The notes: generated from the letters alone by a model not told the origin. Positions 21,465 through 32,674 are shown, counted from the first letter of the stretch. The stretch: 64,000 nucleotides of DNA from Hysterangium stoloniferum (GCA_015178975.1 WHVD01000129.1:124001-188000), one strand, 5' to 3'. Numbers and translations: made by a program.

Positions 21465-22268
21465 TGTTAGGACTGGAAAACCCACCAGGCTCTGGACCCC
21501 ATCCTACATGCACCCAACTCCCTATACCAGGTTATAGTTACCCAGAAAACCCACTGGGCTCCAGACCTGCCTTATAGGCACCCAACCTCTGTCTTGTGCA
21601 TCAGTCATCAGACAACCCACCAGGACCTGCACTTGTCAAACCTACCTATGCCTGACTCCACCAGGACCCCTGCATGTCAAACCTGTCTATGTCCAACTCC
21701 GTTTCATGTGCCAGTCACTAGACTCCACCTGGACAACCCATCAGCTCTTTAACTGAGCCCTGTTCCCATTATAGTCAAATGACCTGTCATGTTTTCAGAC
21801 TCCATCTCCATTCCATTCTGCCCCTAATGGCTAGTTTGGTGTTTACTTGTCCCAATTTATGTTTACTTGTTTAGGCTTTCATTATTACCAGATTTAGTAT
21901 TACATACATTTCACAGTCTATATAGTCTAGCTAATGTTTGTACATACAATCTGGTCAGAAAATCAACCAAGTTTCCCTAGTAGCCCTAGCACCTATTCTA
22001 CTCTATCTCCACCTCCCACCTCACAACACTATTGACCCCATCAGAGCCTGCAGGCTTTCCAACTGGTCTTTGATGTTGACTTTCAACATCGACCTATCAC
22101 CTATCACCCATCAACTATACCTGGACTCCCCAGGTTTCCTGCCCACCTGTTTGAAATTGGACACAATGATCTCACGAGGGCACAGCCTATAAGATGAAGC
22201 CAAGTCCTACCAGAATATCTGTGGGTTTCTCCAGAAACCTTCTGTTAAGCTCTGCATGACCCTTAACA
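21465..22268 (+). mobile_element. Solo LTR, family B, inserted in the left TIR of Tc1 B
   Basis: 804 bp, TGTTAGGACTGG to CCTTAACA, flanked by the perfect duplication AAAGC (21460-21464 and 22269-22273). The right TIR of the transposon lacks the insertion and gives an internal control for the empty site. Almost no CpG remains compared with the copy at 45103-45900. Confidence 0.93.
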
Positions 22269-22504
22269 AAAGCCCTGTTTCTGAGCTTTAACATTATAAG
22301 CAAGTTTGTTCAAAAATACACACTCATTGTTGAGATATTAAATATTTTGTACAGGAGTATCATTTCAAACCATTTTTTGCTTTCAATTTATAAACATAAA
22401 GCTATGCATTCTAGTATTTGGTATGACCTCCTTTAGCCTTGACCACTGCTGAAACCCTCCTAGGCATACTTTCAATCAAATTCTGGCACACCTCTGGCAT
22501 TATT

Positions 22505-24080
22505 TTATCCCACTCTACTTGTACCCTCCCACAGCTTCAATATCCCTCCTGGTGCCCTCTCATACTCTCCCAGCTTCTTTTTCAGATGATCCCAGAGATG
22601 TTCAATAGGATTGAGGTCAGGGGCACTGTGCTGGCCAAGGGAGGACCTTATATCCATGATCTTCAAACCAAGTTGTAGCTTTCTTGGACTTGTACTTGGG
22701 ATCATTATCCTGCTGGAAGATGATAGTGGAGGGATTCTTGCCATAGAAGGCAAGGCTTTCCTGGAGTTCATCTTGCAGAATCTTGGTGTATAACTCTCCA
22801 TCTATTCTCCCATCAATCTTGCATGCATACCCAACTCCCTCCCACAGCATGCAGCCCCACATCATCAGAGATCCACCCCCAAACTTTACAGTCTCCTTCA
22901 CAAGCCTATCACTCAGACCCTCCCCTACCTTCTTCCAAGCCCACCTCTTCCCATCTGACCCCAGCCTATTGATTTTGGTCTCATCAGACTATACAACAGT
23001 CTTCCAGTTCTCTATAGTCCAAGGAGGATATCTGAAAACTATTAAGTATACCAAATTCTAATATACTCTAAAGGTCATTTAAACATCTGGGATGTGATTC
23101 AAACATAATTTGGTTTTTAAAACTTTCAAAAAGTTTTAAACACTCTCATACATACATTACAAACTAAGGAATCTTTCTGGACATGAGTAGACAATAAAAA
23201 AAATTAGTAGTTTGAAACACTAATACTTTTAAAAAATAGATACCTTTAGATAGTCCATTCCATGCATATGTACATATATCATTGGCACCTCTAAATACAT
23301 ATGTATTACTTTGGAATGGATCTGACAATCTGAACAGATTTCTACTTGATTCAACATATCCAGAATATATAGGTGATTTCACCCAACTAAGAAAGCCACA
23401 GGACAAAAAATTTCCAATTATATATCACATATTTTACTAGGAAATAACTACAGTTTAGCTTTTAAAAAACAAATTAACAACAAAAGTATTAGCAAGTATT
23501 TACATAACTTGGAAAACCATATACATTACGTTCTATTAATTGACTCTGAGTTGTTTAGGATGTAATATGGAGAATTGTTTCTTATGGTTGGTGGTTAACA
23601 ATATAATAGTCTCAGAGGATACATCACTATTTAAAGATGGAGTTTTGTAGAAATATAAATTTTACCAGTAAAACATCTGATATTATAATGACTATGGACA
23701 ACCTCCCAATCCAAATGAGCCAGAGCAAAATCCATCTCTCCTTCCTATGCCTCTTGGTAAGAAGGGGTTTCTTGGCCTTTACCACAGTTTTCATACCAGC
23801 TAACTTCAGGTGGTTAGGAGTTGTCTGGGATGTGAAAGACTGGTTGGTAGTGTTTTGAAGGATCTGGGGATGATGAGATCTAGTGGGCAGAATGACCAGA
23901 AACCAAGAGGGAGAGGATGTGTTCACATTGAGAAGTAGAAAGAGGCTGCATGTTGGAATCAACAAGACTGTTGTGGTCTGTTTGTCATGTGTTGAATGTT
24001 TTGAACATGTCACATTATTACACAATCAAATACAACCTAGCAATGGATCAGAAATACCAGTACAACCTGCCCTTTCATTT
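22505..24080 (-). pseudogene. Tc1-type transposase, disrupted
   Basis: Reading right to left, the N-side block KTVVKAKKPLLTKRHRKE lies at about 23740-23800. It stops at 23707 where a MITE begins. Beyond the MITE, at 22617-23022, the coding sequence resumes with the first catalytic Asp (SDETKINRLGSDGKRW), KFGGGSLMMWGC, KIDGRIDGELY and the second Asp (FQQDNDPKYKSKK). DLNPIEHLWDHLKKKLGEYE with the final Glu follows in another frame. The Trp usually before SDET is a stop codon (TAG). It is related to, but distinct from, transposase A, and nonfunctional. Confidence 0.85.
23023..23706. mobile_element. Unclassified MITE of 684 bp inside the Tc1 B transposase
   Basis: The insert interrupts the transposase between codons for LDW and TIENW. 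It starts GGAGGATATC and ends GACAACCTCC, which gives a 10-bp imperfect inverted repeat (GGAGGWTRTC). It is flanked by the 3-bp duplication CAA (23020-23022 and 23707-23709). The interior is AT-rich with no recognised protein. A second copy of its right terminus lies at 30638-30692. A 3-bp duplication with a GG-rich end would fit PIF/Harbinger-like elements, but I cannot assign it. Confidence 0.65.
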
Positions 24081-24566
24081 ACAGAATGAAAGCAAAAAAA
24101 GGGTTGCAATGATACTCCTGTACAAAATATTTAATATCTCAGTAATGAGTGAATTTTTTTGAACAAACTTGCTTATCATGTTAAAGCTCAGAAACAGGGC
24201 TTTCTAACTTATATTTTTTTCTAATTTTAGCTAATTTATTTCTTGAATTATAAGCATTTGAGTTAAAATTTACTGAACATTGCAACCCTTTTCTTGCTTA
24301 CTGTATGATGATAATATGATATCAAAGTGAAATCATCAATGATGTCAAACTGAGACAAGTTGAAGATATTTGAGATTGTTGAAGAATAGTCAAGTTGGAA
24401 GTCGAGTTGGAAATTGAGTCAAAAAGTCAAAGAAATCTCAAAGAAATCTCAAAGGAAAGTGAAATTGAATATTATCAGAATTTGAGCTTGTATATTTGTA
24501 ACAGCCCCCTTCCATGCTTCCCTTGACCCATTGCCACTTCCTGCTTCTTGATCAGACCTCCAGGAT

Positions 24567-25159
24567 ACCTCTAAGTTCAGTAGTAATGAGTTTCTCAGAC
24601 CATTCAGGAAGTTGTTCTAAGAGTTGGTCAAGTGTTCCAGTATGAGGAAAAAATGTGTCTGCCACTACAATATGATAAAACCTGCTTAACCAGATGGATA
24701 CTTCTCTTGACATGTCAGGGAATCTAACCAGGTAGTCCTCAACTACAGTAGCAATTTCATTGCTATGGATTTATTTTGACTAAATTGATTTCCATTTTTT
24801 GTCCATGGGTTTGGCATAACAAATCTGGTTTTTGTAGGTGTTTTATATTATAACTTGTTGCAGTGGAAAAACCAGAGTGGAGTTGTTATATGCTCCATGT
24901 GGGGTGTTAATTCCGAGACTACTCAGTGGTTTAAAATAATATTTGTATTCAATTCCTCTGACAGAGCTAGCTGTAGTGGAATTGGCAATAGTTGGTGGGG
25001 GGTCTTGCCTGGTATCAGTCTCTTGTGTCATTAGGGAAGATTTCCTCACAGTGACATTGCTGGGGAGTCCAATACTGAGGGATCCTTTTCTTGTTCTGGA
25101 TGTACCTATAGGTGTATGAATTCTAGAGGTTCCCCACTGGCCAGGGTCATAATACAATT
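24567..25159 (-). mobile_element. Unresolved retroelement-like coding remnant
   Basis: Minus-strand open stretches (24843-25157, 105 codons; and a helical-looking block around 24580-24740 with VVEDYLVRFPDM and LSRFYHIVVADTF) sit just beyond the Gypsy LTR. They look like real former coding sequence, perhaps gag of another LTR element, but no signature motif is present. Broken. Confidence 0.3.
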
Positions 25160-25688
25160 GTCAATTGGTGTTTATCACTTACAGTGAATGAATGGTCCAG
25201 CCTGGAGTGAAGAGTCAAGTAAGTTACCACTCAATGTGTGAGTGAGATTGACTAGTAACAGTACAATCTCATATCAACAATTAGAAATGTACTAGTTAGC
25301 TAATTATACACTGTAGTAGTATAATAGCGTAACATGAAATAGAGATGAAGAGAGTGATCTCTCTAATGGATGGGATATCTAATGTGTAAGGGCGACTCTC
25401 TAGACCGCACTGACTCGCACTAAGACAGAGTTGGGGCACTAGCAGAGGGAATCCGAAGTTAGTTTATATCTATCTAGTTATATACATACAAATTGCAGTA
25501 CTACTTACCTAGCAGAGGGAATCCGAAGAGAAAAGTCTAAGGAACCCTCGGCTAGCGTGTGACTAACTAAAGTGTAGCGGAGTTTGAAAATGTGATAAAA
25601 ACAAGGTACCTTTACCCTGGACTTATGAGACTAGACTCTGACAAGTCAAAAGTGAATTTGAGGAACTTAAGGTTGTCCCCTGACATCA
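25160..25688 (-). repeat. 3' LTR of the Gypsy element (approximate)
   Basis: On the minus strand it starts TGATGTCAGGGGACAACC directly after a tract AAAAGGGGGG. The far end is set near CAATTGACA at about 25160 by TG..CA rule only. A direct repeat CTAGCAGAGGGAATCCGAAG occurs at about 25438 and 25508 inside it. Confidence 0.5.
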
Positions 25689-26246
25689 CCCCCCCTTTTA
25701 AGGTATGGCATCCTGACATACTGTCGCTGCCAATAAAGTCCGGGCTTAACCTCTCGAAACCCTGGAATCTGGTTTACTCGTGCTATGGTGTTCTGAGGTT
25801 GCCTTGATCCTTGAATAGGGCCTTGAATTGTTACTGCCTCTGGATGTTGTGTGTGGAAATCTGCTGTCAAGGCAGGGGCAAATACCCTATGTCCTGGTTC
25901 CCAACTATTATGTTCCACACCAAAACCTTGCCATTTTATGAGGTATTCAATCCGCCCATACCTCCATCTACTATCCAACACCTTCTCAACCTCATACTCC
26001 ACCTCTCCTTCCACTACTATTGGATCTGGTGGTGGCTTAGAATGGTGGCTAATGATTGGATCCTCAAATTTTGGTGTCAGTTTCACCACATTAAAGACCT
26101 GGGTGGAGTCTATTCATTGACTTGGGCAGTTCCAACCTATAGGCAATTGGTGAGACCTGTTCAAGTACCTTGAATGGCCCTAGTCGAAGGTGTGACAGTT
26201 TCTTTGATGGTTGGGCCATTTGAATATCGCTGGCATCCAGGAAAAC
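25667..26246 (-). pseudogene. Gypsy pol C-terminus with chromodomain
   Basis: Encodes VEYEVEKVLDSRWRYGRIEY, LIKWQGFG and NSWEP, the canonical chromodomain that directs integration toward methylated histone H3 in chromoviruses. The protein ends shortly after, overlapping the polypurine tract. It is separated from the rest of integrase by a solo LTR. Confidence 0.88.
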
Positions 26247-26968
26247 TGTTAAGAACTGGAAACTGACTAATGTCGGTGGCCGACGGGGGCCGATCGGAAG
26301 GACTTGGCTTCAGCTTATGTGCTGCGCCCTCGCAAATATCCGTAGGATGTCCTTAAATTTCGGGCGGGTGAAGACTAGTCCTAGTGAGTACCTTTCGGCG
26401 TGATACCGATCGGAATCGAAGGACAAGTCAAGTGTCGGGCCAAGGGGTCGGGGCCGAGAGTGGGCGAGCGCACGTGAAGGTGGAAGGGAGATTCTTCTAG
26501 TATGAGACTGCTACAGACGTATGAGGGTATTCTGAGTCGATATTCTGATTGCCTAGTAACTACAATTACAGCGGGTTCATATACAAGTAACAGGCGTCTG
26601 GAAAATACTAATGGGGAGAAGGGCGGAACACGGTATTAACAATAAGCTTGACTAGGAACGGGAAGTTTATGATTAGTTCGGAGGCCGATGATAACCGAGA
26701 GTGGGATTACGATAAAAGGAAATGGTTCAAGGACTACAAATATAGATAGACATATGCGAAACATAAGATTGAACGGATCAACATAATAAAGGGGACGTAT
26801 CAAAGTTTGACCAGACAATACGAGTTATTTTGACGTGGGCGTAAATGGAGTTTGATCTTCGCGAAACATTCGTCAGCTTCAGTGCCGATGGTTTCCGAGA
26901 GGATGACTTGAAACGTTGACAAGTGGCGATAACCTCGGGGCCGATAGGGTTGCGACACGGTCGTAACA
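26247..26968 (-). mobile_element. Solo LTR, family A, inserted in Gypsy integrase
   Basis: 722 bp, TGTTAAGAACTGG to GGTCGTAACA, flanked by the perfect duplication AAAAC (26242-26246 and 26969-26973). Gypsy integrase coding lies on both sides. CpG sites are retained, so the insertion is younger than families B and C nearby. Confidence 0.93.
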
Positions 26969-27240
26969 AAAACTTGGTCTCCTGTCTTGAAGCTTGGTGC
27001 TGGGGTTCTCCGACGATTGTAGTATTTTGTCATCTCATCCTTTGCTTTAGCCAGTGCTGCTTTTGCCTCTTCAAGAGTGTCAGCCATCCGATCTCGAAAA
27101 TCATTTGCTGATTCCACCTTGTTGGACTGAAGGTCTGGTTCAAAGCCCATTCGTGGATGACTTCCACAGTCTAGCATGAATGGTGTCTGTTGTGTAGATG
27201 CATGGATATGGTTGTTGTACTGGAATTCTGCAAGTGGGAG
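26969..27240 (-). pseudogene. Gypsy integrase C-terminal fragment
   Basis: Reads QQTPFMLDCGSHPRMGFEPD, then a helical stretch (ANDFRDRMADTLEEAKAALA) and YNRRRTPAPSFKTGDQVFV, the standard region between integrase core and chromodomain. Bounded on both sides by solo LTR insertions. Confidence 0.88.
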
Positions 27241-27245
27241 AAGGT

Positions 27246-28599
27246 TGTGAGGTATCAGCTTTATCTCATAATTTTCTCTTAATTTTCTTTGAATTTATTA
27301 ATATTTTCTCAAATTTATTGTATTTTTTATTATATTTTTATTGTGAAATATAGGCTCTATTCCTTTTAACTTCGCATAATAATAGCATATATGAACTCAT
27401 ATTATGCTATTATATCTTAGTTAATTTATTATAATTTTTAACTAATTATTTATATTTTATTTACTTAGTTATTACCTTTCGGCACCTTGCTACAGCCTAG
27501 TTTGCGCATTTTTGGTGTCATGTGACTTATTAGATAAGCCTCCAGTGTCGGGATGTCACACGAGTCACGAATGTGACGACCCGAGTCACACAAGTCACGA
27601 ATGTGACTACTCGAGTCACACAAGTCACGATTGTGACTACCCGAGTCACACAAGTCACGAACGTGACTACCCGAGTCATTATTAGGTTCCGCCGACTCAT
27701 CGTTTGCTTCCGTCCCGGGACCGCGGCCTTGAACCTTCATGTTCAAGCAAGAGGTTAGAACCCTTGTCTCAGAGAAGGGAATCACATGTTAAACAAAGGG
27801 TAAATAATGAGTAGAATATGAGGTCATTATGATCTCACTAATGACCTCATAAACTAAATAGTTAGCTAATCATTGAGTTATCAAAATGTATATAAGGAGG
27901 GCCAAGTTTCCAATAAAACCAATCTATCACACACACATTTGCAGCACAGCACCAGCTTATTTAATCATCCTAAGGACAATAATAGCCTTAGTCTGATACA
28001 CTCACTGCAAGCACCTACACTTGCAGCATCTTGAATCTTTGTCAGCAACTCTTGGACTTAGCTAATCATCTAAGTTCCCCAGCCTCACAGCTACCCTTTA
28101 GGCTTATTAATTAGATAATAAACCTAATAAGTATATAAGTATCCTTACTGAAATCCCTGCCAATACTAGATTACTCAAGGCCCAGCCCTAAGTTTATTGA
28201 ATTAATCAAGTACAAGCACTCAGATAATCCAATACATATTATTTTCTCTATTAATAAATTATTTAACACCTTGTTAAATAACTATTAATAGTTACAAATA
28301 AGCATACAAAAATCCGAAGCTCTTATATCAAGTCTCTGCCAAGTTACTGCGCATATATTCAGCTTCCAGCCCCTATTCTCAAGGAATAGTTCTTGTATTT
28401 GCTAAAAGAGTCATACACAGTTCTATTGAACCTTTCAATAATCAAAATAAGCATTGATTTGAGTTGTTTAAGCTTCATAGCGCAGCTCATTAATCTATCA
28501 GTATTTAAATTACTGGACCTTTGCTTGTTTTATTGTTGAAGCTCTGTGACACTATAGCATATATTGAGCTATCTAAGAGAATCCCCTGAATACATTACA
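27246..28599 (-). mobile_element. Solo LTR, family D, 1.35 kb, inserted in Gypsy integrase
   Basis: Ends TGTGAGGTATCAGC and AATACATTACA (TG..CA) with the perfect duplication AAGGT at 27241-27245 and 28600-28604. On each side the Gypsy integrase frame continues. The LTR is AT-rich and carries a 30-bp tandem array near its left side. Strand is inferred from similarity to fungal Gypsy LTR starts and is uncertain. Confidence 0.88.
27557..27678. repeat. 30-bp tandem repeat with internal dyads, about four units
   Basis: Units of the form CGAGTCACACAAGTCACGAA plus TGTGACTACC. Each contains the short dyad GTCAC-GAAT-GTGAC, so each unit can form a small hairpin or bind a dimeric factor. The first unit is more divergent. 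Confidence 0.85.
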
Positions 28600-29874
28600 A
28601 AGGTCAACCCAGTCTGATTGGCGCTGATTTACAAATATCCTCAGATATGTCTCAAGCTCTTGGTTGACTCGTTCAGTCTGCCCATCAGTCTGAGGGTGGT
28701 ATGCTGTGGAATAGGCTGGTTGAATTCCAAGGAGTCGGTATAGTTCCTGAGTGAAATGGCTTGCAAACTGTGATCCACGATCTGAGATAACTCGCTGTGG
28801 AAGTCCATGATGCTTCCATACATCCTTGAAAAAGATCTGAGCTGCACCAATAGAGTCAACGGTCTTATGTGTGGGGAGGAAGTGACCACGCTTTGTCATG
28901 AGATCTACAATTACCATGACCGAATCATACCCTTGGGATTCAGGTAGATCCACTATGAAGTCAACACTGGTTGTATCCCATCGATCTTCTGGTGTGGTGT
29001 TTGGGTGTAATTCACCAATTGGCATCCGACGCTGGAACTTGGTGCGTGTACATGTGTCACATGTCTTGACATACTGCCCTATGTATCGTGACATGCCTGG
29101 CCACCAGAAATTGCGACTCACTAGCTCTATAGTTTTCCATCGTCCTGCATGGCCAGCAACCCGAGAGTCATGGTGCTGTTCCACAATCCTACGCCTCAGT
29201 TCTGGGTCTGTTGGTACATATATCTTACCCCGATACAACACCAGTCCATCCTCTTCTGACCATTCTATTAATCTGATAGATCGGCCACCAGATTTTCGGA
29301 GTTCCTTCACTGCCTTGATCACTGCTTCCTCCTGCTCACCCTTCTCATTTCCTTGGCGAATAGCAGTGAGGAATTCACGTTCTGGCCCATGTATTGACAC
29401 ACCCTCCATAGCTCGAATTGCAAAAAACTCTGGTTTAAGTAGGGTGATATCCGAGTTGTCACCTTCACCAGAACCATGGTCAGGCCGATGAGAGAGCGCA
29501 TCAGTTTTGCCCATAGAGCGTCCTGGCCGGTGGTGCAGTTGGAAATCGAAACGTGCCAGGAACAGGGACCATCTAGCCTGTCTTCGATTTAGCTTTTTTG
29601 AAGACATGAAGTACTCAAGGTTTTTGTGGTCAGTCCATACCTCAACTGAGTGTCGTGCACCCTCTAGGAAATGTCTCCATTCATCAAAGGCACGAATCAC
29701 TGCAAGCATTTCTTTGTCATGGATCTCATAATTGTGTTCAACAGCTGACAGGCTTTTTGAGTAGAAGGCAACAGGATGCCACTTTCCATCATCCAGCTGT
29801 TGTGAGAGGACTGCTCCAGTGGCATAGTCTGATGAGTCAGCTTCAACTCGAAAAGGTTTTGAATCATCAGGCAT
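28600..29874 (-). pseudogene. Gypsy RNase H and integrase fragment
   Basis: Opens with an RT-linked RNase H (FRVEADSSDYATGAVLSQ, VAFYSKSL, EMLAVIRAFDEWRHFLEG, WTDHKNLEYF). The integrase H2C2 zinc region (HHDSRVAGHAG ... CDTCTRTK) and core (TSVDFIVDLPES, VISDRGSQFASHFTQEL, YHPQTDGQTERVNQELETYL) follow. The D,D,E residues are visible in these blocks. The fragment ends where LTR-D is inserted and begins next to LTR-A at 29914. Confidence 0.93.
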
Positions 29875-29913
29875 TGTCAGGATTGGTGCATTTGTAACCA
29901 GATCCTTGAGGAG

Positions 29914-30637
29914 TGTTAAGAACTGAAAACTGACTAATGTCGGTGGCCGACAGGGACCGATCGGAAGGACTTGGCTTCAGCTTATGTGCTGCGCCCTCGC
30001 AAGTATCCATAGGGTGTCCTTAGATTTCAGACAGGCAAAGACTAATCCTAAAGAGTTCCTTTCAGTAAGATACCGATCGGAATTGAAGGACAAGTTGAGT
30101 GTCAGGCCAAGGGGTCGGGGCCGGGAGTGGGCGAGTGCACGCGAAGGCAGATGGGGGGATTCTTAGTATGAGACTGCTACAGACGTATAAGGGTATTCTG
30201 AGTCGATATTCTGATTGCCTAGTAACTACAACTACAGCAGGTTCATATACAAGTAACAGGGGTCTAGGAAATACTAACGGGGAGAAGGGCAGAAAACGGT
30301 ATTAACAATAAGCTTGACTAGGAATGGGAAGTTTATGATTAGTTTGGAGGCCGATGATAACTGAGAGTGGAATTATGATAAAAGGAAATAGTTTGAGGAC
30401 TACAAATATAGATAGACATATGTGAAACGTAGGATAGAACAGATCAACATAATAAAAGGGACGTATCAAAAGTTTAACCAGACAATACGAGTATTTTGAT
30501 GTGCGCGTAAACGGAATTTGATCATCGCGAGAGCATACGTCAGCTTCGGGGGCCGATGGTTTCCGAAGTGGTGACTTGAAAACATTGATAAGTGGCGGTA
30601 ACCTCGGGACCGATAGGGTTGCGACATGGTCGTAACA
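29914..30637 (-). mobile_element. LTR family A, recombinant junction
   Basis: 724 bp with full TGTTAAGAAC and GTCGTAACA ends, close to 26247-26968. The flanks do not match (AGGAG versus CAAGA). The left flank is Gypsy pol and the right flank is a MITE terminus in LTR-C. The copy therefore probably results from recombination between two LTR-A copies that deleted the sequence between them. Confidence 0.85.
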
Positions 30638-30692
30638 CAAGATTGCTTTTATTAGTAAACATTTGATATTATAATGATTACAGACAACCTCC
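30638..30692. mobile_element. Right terminus of the GGAGG MITE
   Basis: Ends TGATATTATAATGATTACAG-ACAACCTCC, like 23650-23706, and is cut on the left by LTR-A. The sequence to its right is LTR-C, so a MITE copy had inserted in LTR-C. Confidence 0.6.
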
Positions 30693-32134
30693 TTATGTGT
30701 TATGCCCTCATATGAACTGTTAAGGTGCTCCAGTATTTCAAACAGAGTGGATAGTATAATAAGATTTAAAGACAATACTTAGCTCATTCAACTGGGAGGT
30801 GTTAAGGGTCATGCAGGCTCATGGAGGGTTTCCAGAGAAATCCATGGATATTCTGGTAGGACTTGGCTTCAGCTTATAGGCTGCACCCTCATGAGATTGT
30901 GGTGTCCAATTTCAGACAGGTGGACAGAAAACTGGGGAGTCTGGGTGTAGTTGATTAGGTCAATAGGTTGGAGGTCAATAGGTTGGAAGACCAGTTGGAA
31001 ACCCCATGGGCTCTGACAAGGTCGATAGTGTTGTGTGAGATGAGAGGTGAGGATGGAGTGGAATATGTTAAGTAACTGGGGAAGAACTTAGTTGGTTTTC
31101 TGACTGGATTGTATGTACAAACATTGCTAGGATATATAGACTGTGGAATGTATGCAATACCAAATCTGGTAGTAATTAAAGACAAAACAGGTAATCATGA
31201 AATGAGACAAGTAAACACCAAACTAGGTGTTAAGGATGGAATGGAATGGGAGTGGGGTCCAAAACATGACAGGTCATTTGACCATAATGGGAACAGGGCT
31301 CTGTTAGAGAGCTGATGGGTTGTCTGGGGAGTCTGGTGAACTGGTACTTGGGACAGGGTCAGATACAGACAGGGTTGATGTGCGCAGGTCCCGGCAGGTA
31401 TTCTGATGACTGGTGCATGAGACACAGAGGGTCAGGCATAGACAGGTTTGACATCTGGGTACTGGTGGGTTGTCCAGTTGTGAACTTTGACCTGGTGGGT
31501 ATAAGAGTCAGGTGCATATAGGGTGGGGTCTGGATACCAGTGGGTTCTCTGGTTAGCTGTAACCCAGTATAGAGAGTCGGGTGCATGTAGGATGGGGTCC
31601 AGAGCCCAACGGGTTTTCTGGTCCTAACAGGAGGCTGAAATGCTAAGAGTCATGGGATAAAGGGTTGCAGCTTGCCAATGATGCTTTTGAGGGTATTAGG
31701 GAGAGAGTAGAATGACTCAAGACTAAATGGGGGTAATCCAAGTTGATATTTGAACTGAGGAGTAGTAGCATACCTGTTAGGAACTTTGTACAAAGATGTA
31801 ACAGATCAGCAGAGGTCTGATCAAGGAAGTGATAAGTAGTGATGGGTAAAGGAAGCACAGAAAGGGGTAGGGGTCAGACTAGAACTAAATACAATGTAGT
31901 AAAGGTATTCTAGAGGGTATGAGGTGGCAAATAACATTTACATGTAGAATAGGTGACAGGAGAGCATCAGGATGGAGACAGGACAGGATGACAAAAAGAG
32001 AAAACCATAGTGAAATAAGTGTCAGGGTGCCATGGGTGGAGGGACTATGGTCGGGGGTACCAATGGTGGGACACTGGATGGTGGGGAAAGTAAAACAAGG
32101 CTGTGGGGGGCCAAATAACTGGGATCCTAAGACA
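30693..32134 (-). mobile_element. LTR family C, split by an LTR-B insertion
   Basis: Sequence from TTATGTGTTATGCCCTCATA to GGGATCCTAA follows the middle and end of the 3532-4268 LTR. It is interrupted at 30800-31629 by a family-B LTR. Its left part was lost at the MITE and LTR-A junctions. Confidence 0.75.
30800..31629 (-). mobile_element. Solo LTR, family B, nested in LTR-C
   Basis: 830 bp, TGTTAAGGGTC to GGTCCTAACA, with the perfect duplication GGAGG at 30795-30799 and 31630-31634. It matches 21465-22268 in reverse. Confidence 0.9.
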
Positions 32135-32674
32135 TTGTCAGAGACACTGTGTTCAGAGAAATTAATATTAGGATGCCAAAGGATAATGAGGGTGAAGGAT
32201 AGTGCAGGAACCTGAGAAAATGATACCTAATAGTTCTCTCCCACTGGGTTGAGACTGTGTGAGACTCTTCTAGAAGATGACATGTGCTCACTTGGGCAAA
32301 CATTTTCACTTATTGATCTTATTATGTAATTATATAAAAATTTTCGAATTTTCGAATTTTTGTACCAATGATCTCTTGACCCATTACCACCACCACTTAT
32401 GCCTCCTCTATCTTCTAACTTCATTTCACATTTTTTACCTACAGAAGAAAACATCATCCATAAGGGCAAATATGATGCAACGCTCCGTGACAAATCATCC
32501 AAAGAGCTAAACAAACTTAAGTACTCTGCAATTTTTTCAAACTCTGAGCAACAATTATTAACTCATTACATGCTCCTCAGACAATATTTGATAATTCTAT
32601 CTTCCGGCAAGGCGATCATCCCAACAACTGCGTAGCACCCAAGACAAACTCATCATCGTTCTCGCTATCAGTTT
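32135..32674. other. Boundary of the TE block, no gene seen
   Basis: Composition changes here from repeat-like to ordinary sequence. A direct repeat TTTTCGAATTTTCGAA lies at 32340-32357. An acidic minus-strand reading (about 32610-32680) could be the end of the ORF to the right in another frame. Confidence 0.35.

Larger units (their letters stand above)
21360..24303 (-). mobile_element. Tc1/mariner-type DNA transposon B with long inverted repeats, twice interrupted
   Basis: Flanked by TA at 21358-21359 and 24304-24305. The ends read CAGCAAGCAAAAAAAGGG and, on the reverse strand from the right, CAGTAAGCAAGAAAAGGG. The inverted repeats run for about 230 bp: the sequence resumes after the inserted LTR (AAAGCCCTGTTTCTGAGC) and ends near a GCTTTCA motif on both sides. 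Removing the LTR (804 bp plus duplication) and the MITE (684 bp plus duplication) leaves about 1.45 kb, the same size as transposon A. CpG-poor. Confidence 0.88.
21081..24500. mobile_element. AT-rich insertion of unknown type inside LTR-C, itself hosting Tc1 B
   Basis: About 279 bp (21081-21359) plus 197 bp (24304-24500) of unrelated AT-rich sequence separate the two halves of an LTR-C. The Tc1 element 21360-24303 sits inside it. I see no terminal inverted repeat or obvious duplication, so the class is unknown. It contains repeated TTCAATAAAGTTGAATAA-like and CAAAGAAATCTCAAAG units. Confidence 0.45.
25160..29913 (-). mobile_element. Chromodomain Gypsy (Ty3) retrotransposon, 5' part missing, split by two solo LTRs
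   Basis: From right to left: RNase H and integrase core (28600-29874), integrase C-terminal part (26969-27240), chromodomain (25667-26246), then a polypurine tract (about 25689-25702) and a 3' LTR (about 25160-25688) starting TGATGTCAGGGG. The right end at 29913 is cut off by a family-A LTR, so RT, protease and gag are absent. Two solo LTRs (27246-28599, 26247-26968) interrupt integrase. A fossil with at least three large breaks, though its coding pieces are well preserved. Confidence 0.88.
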
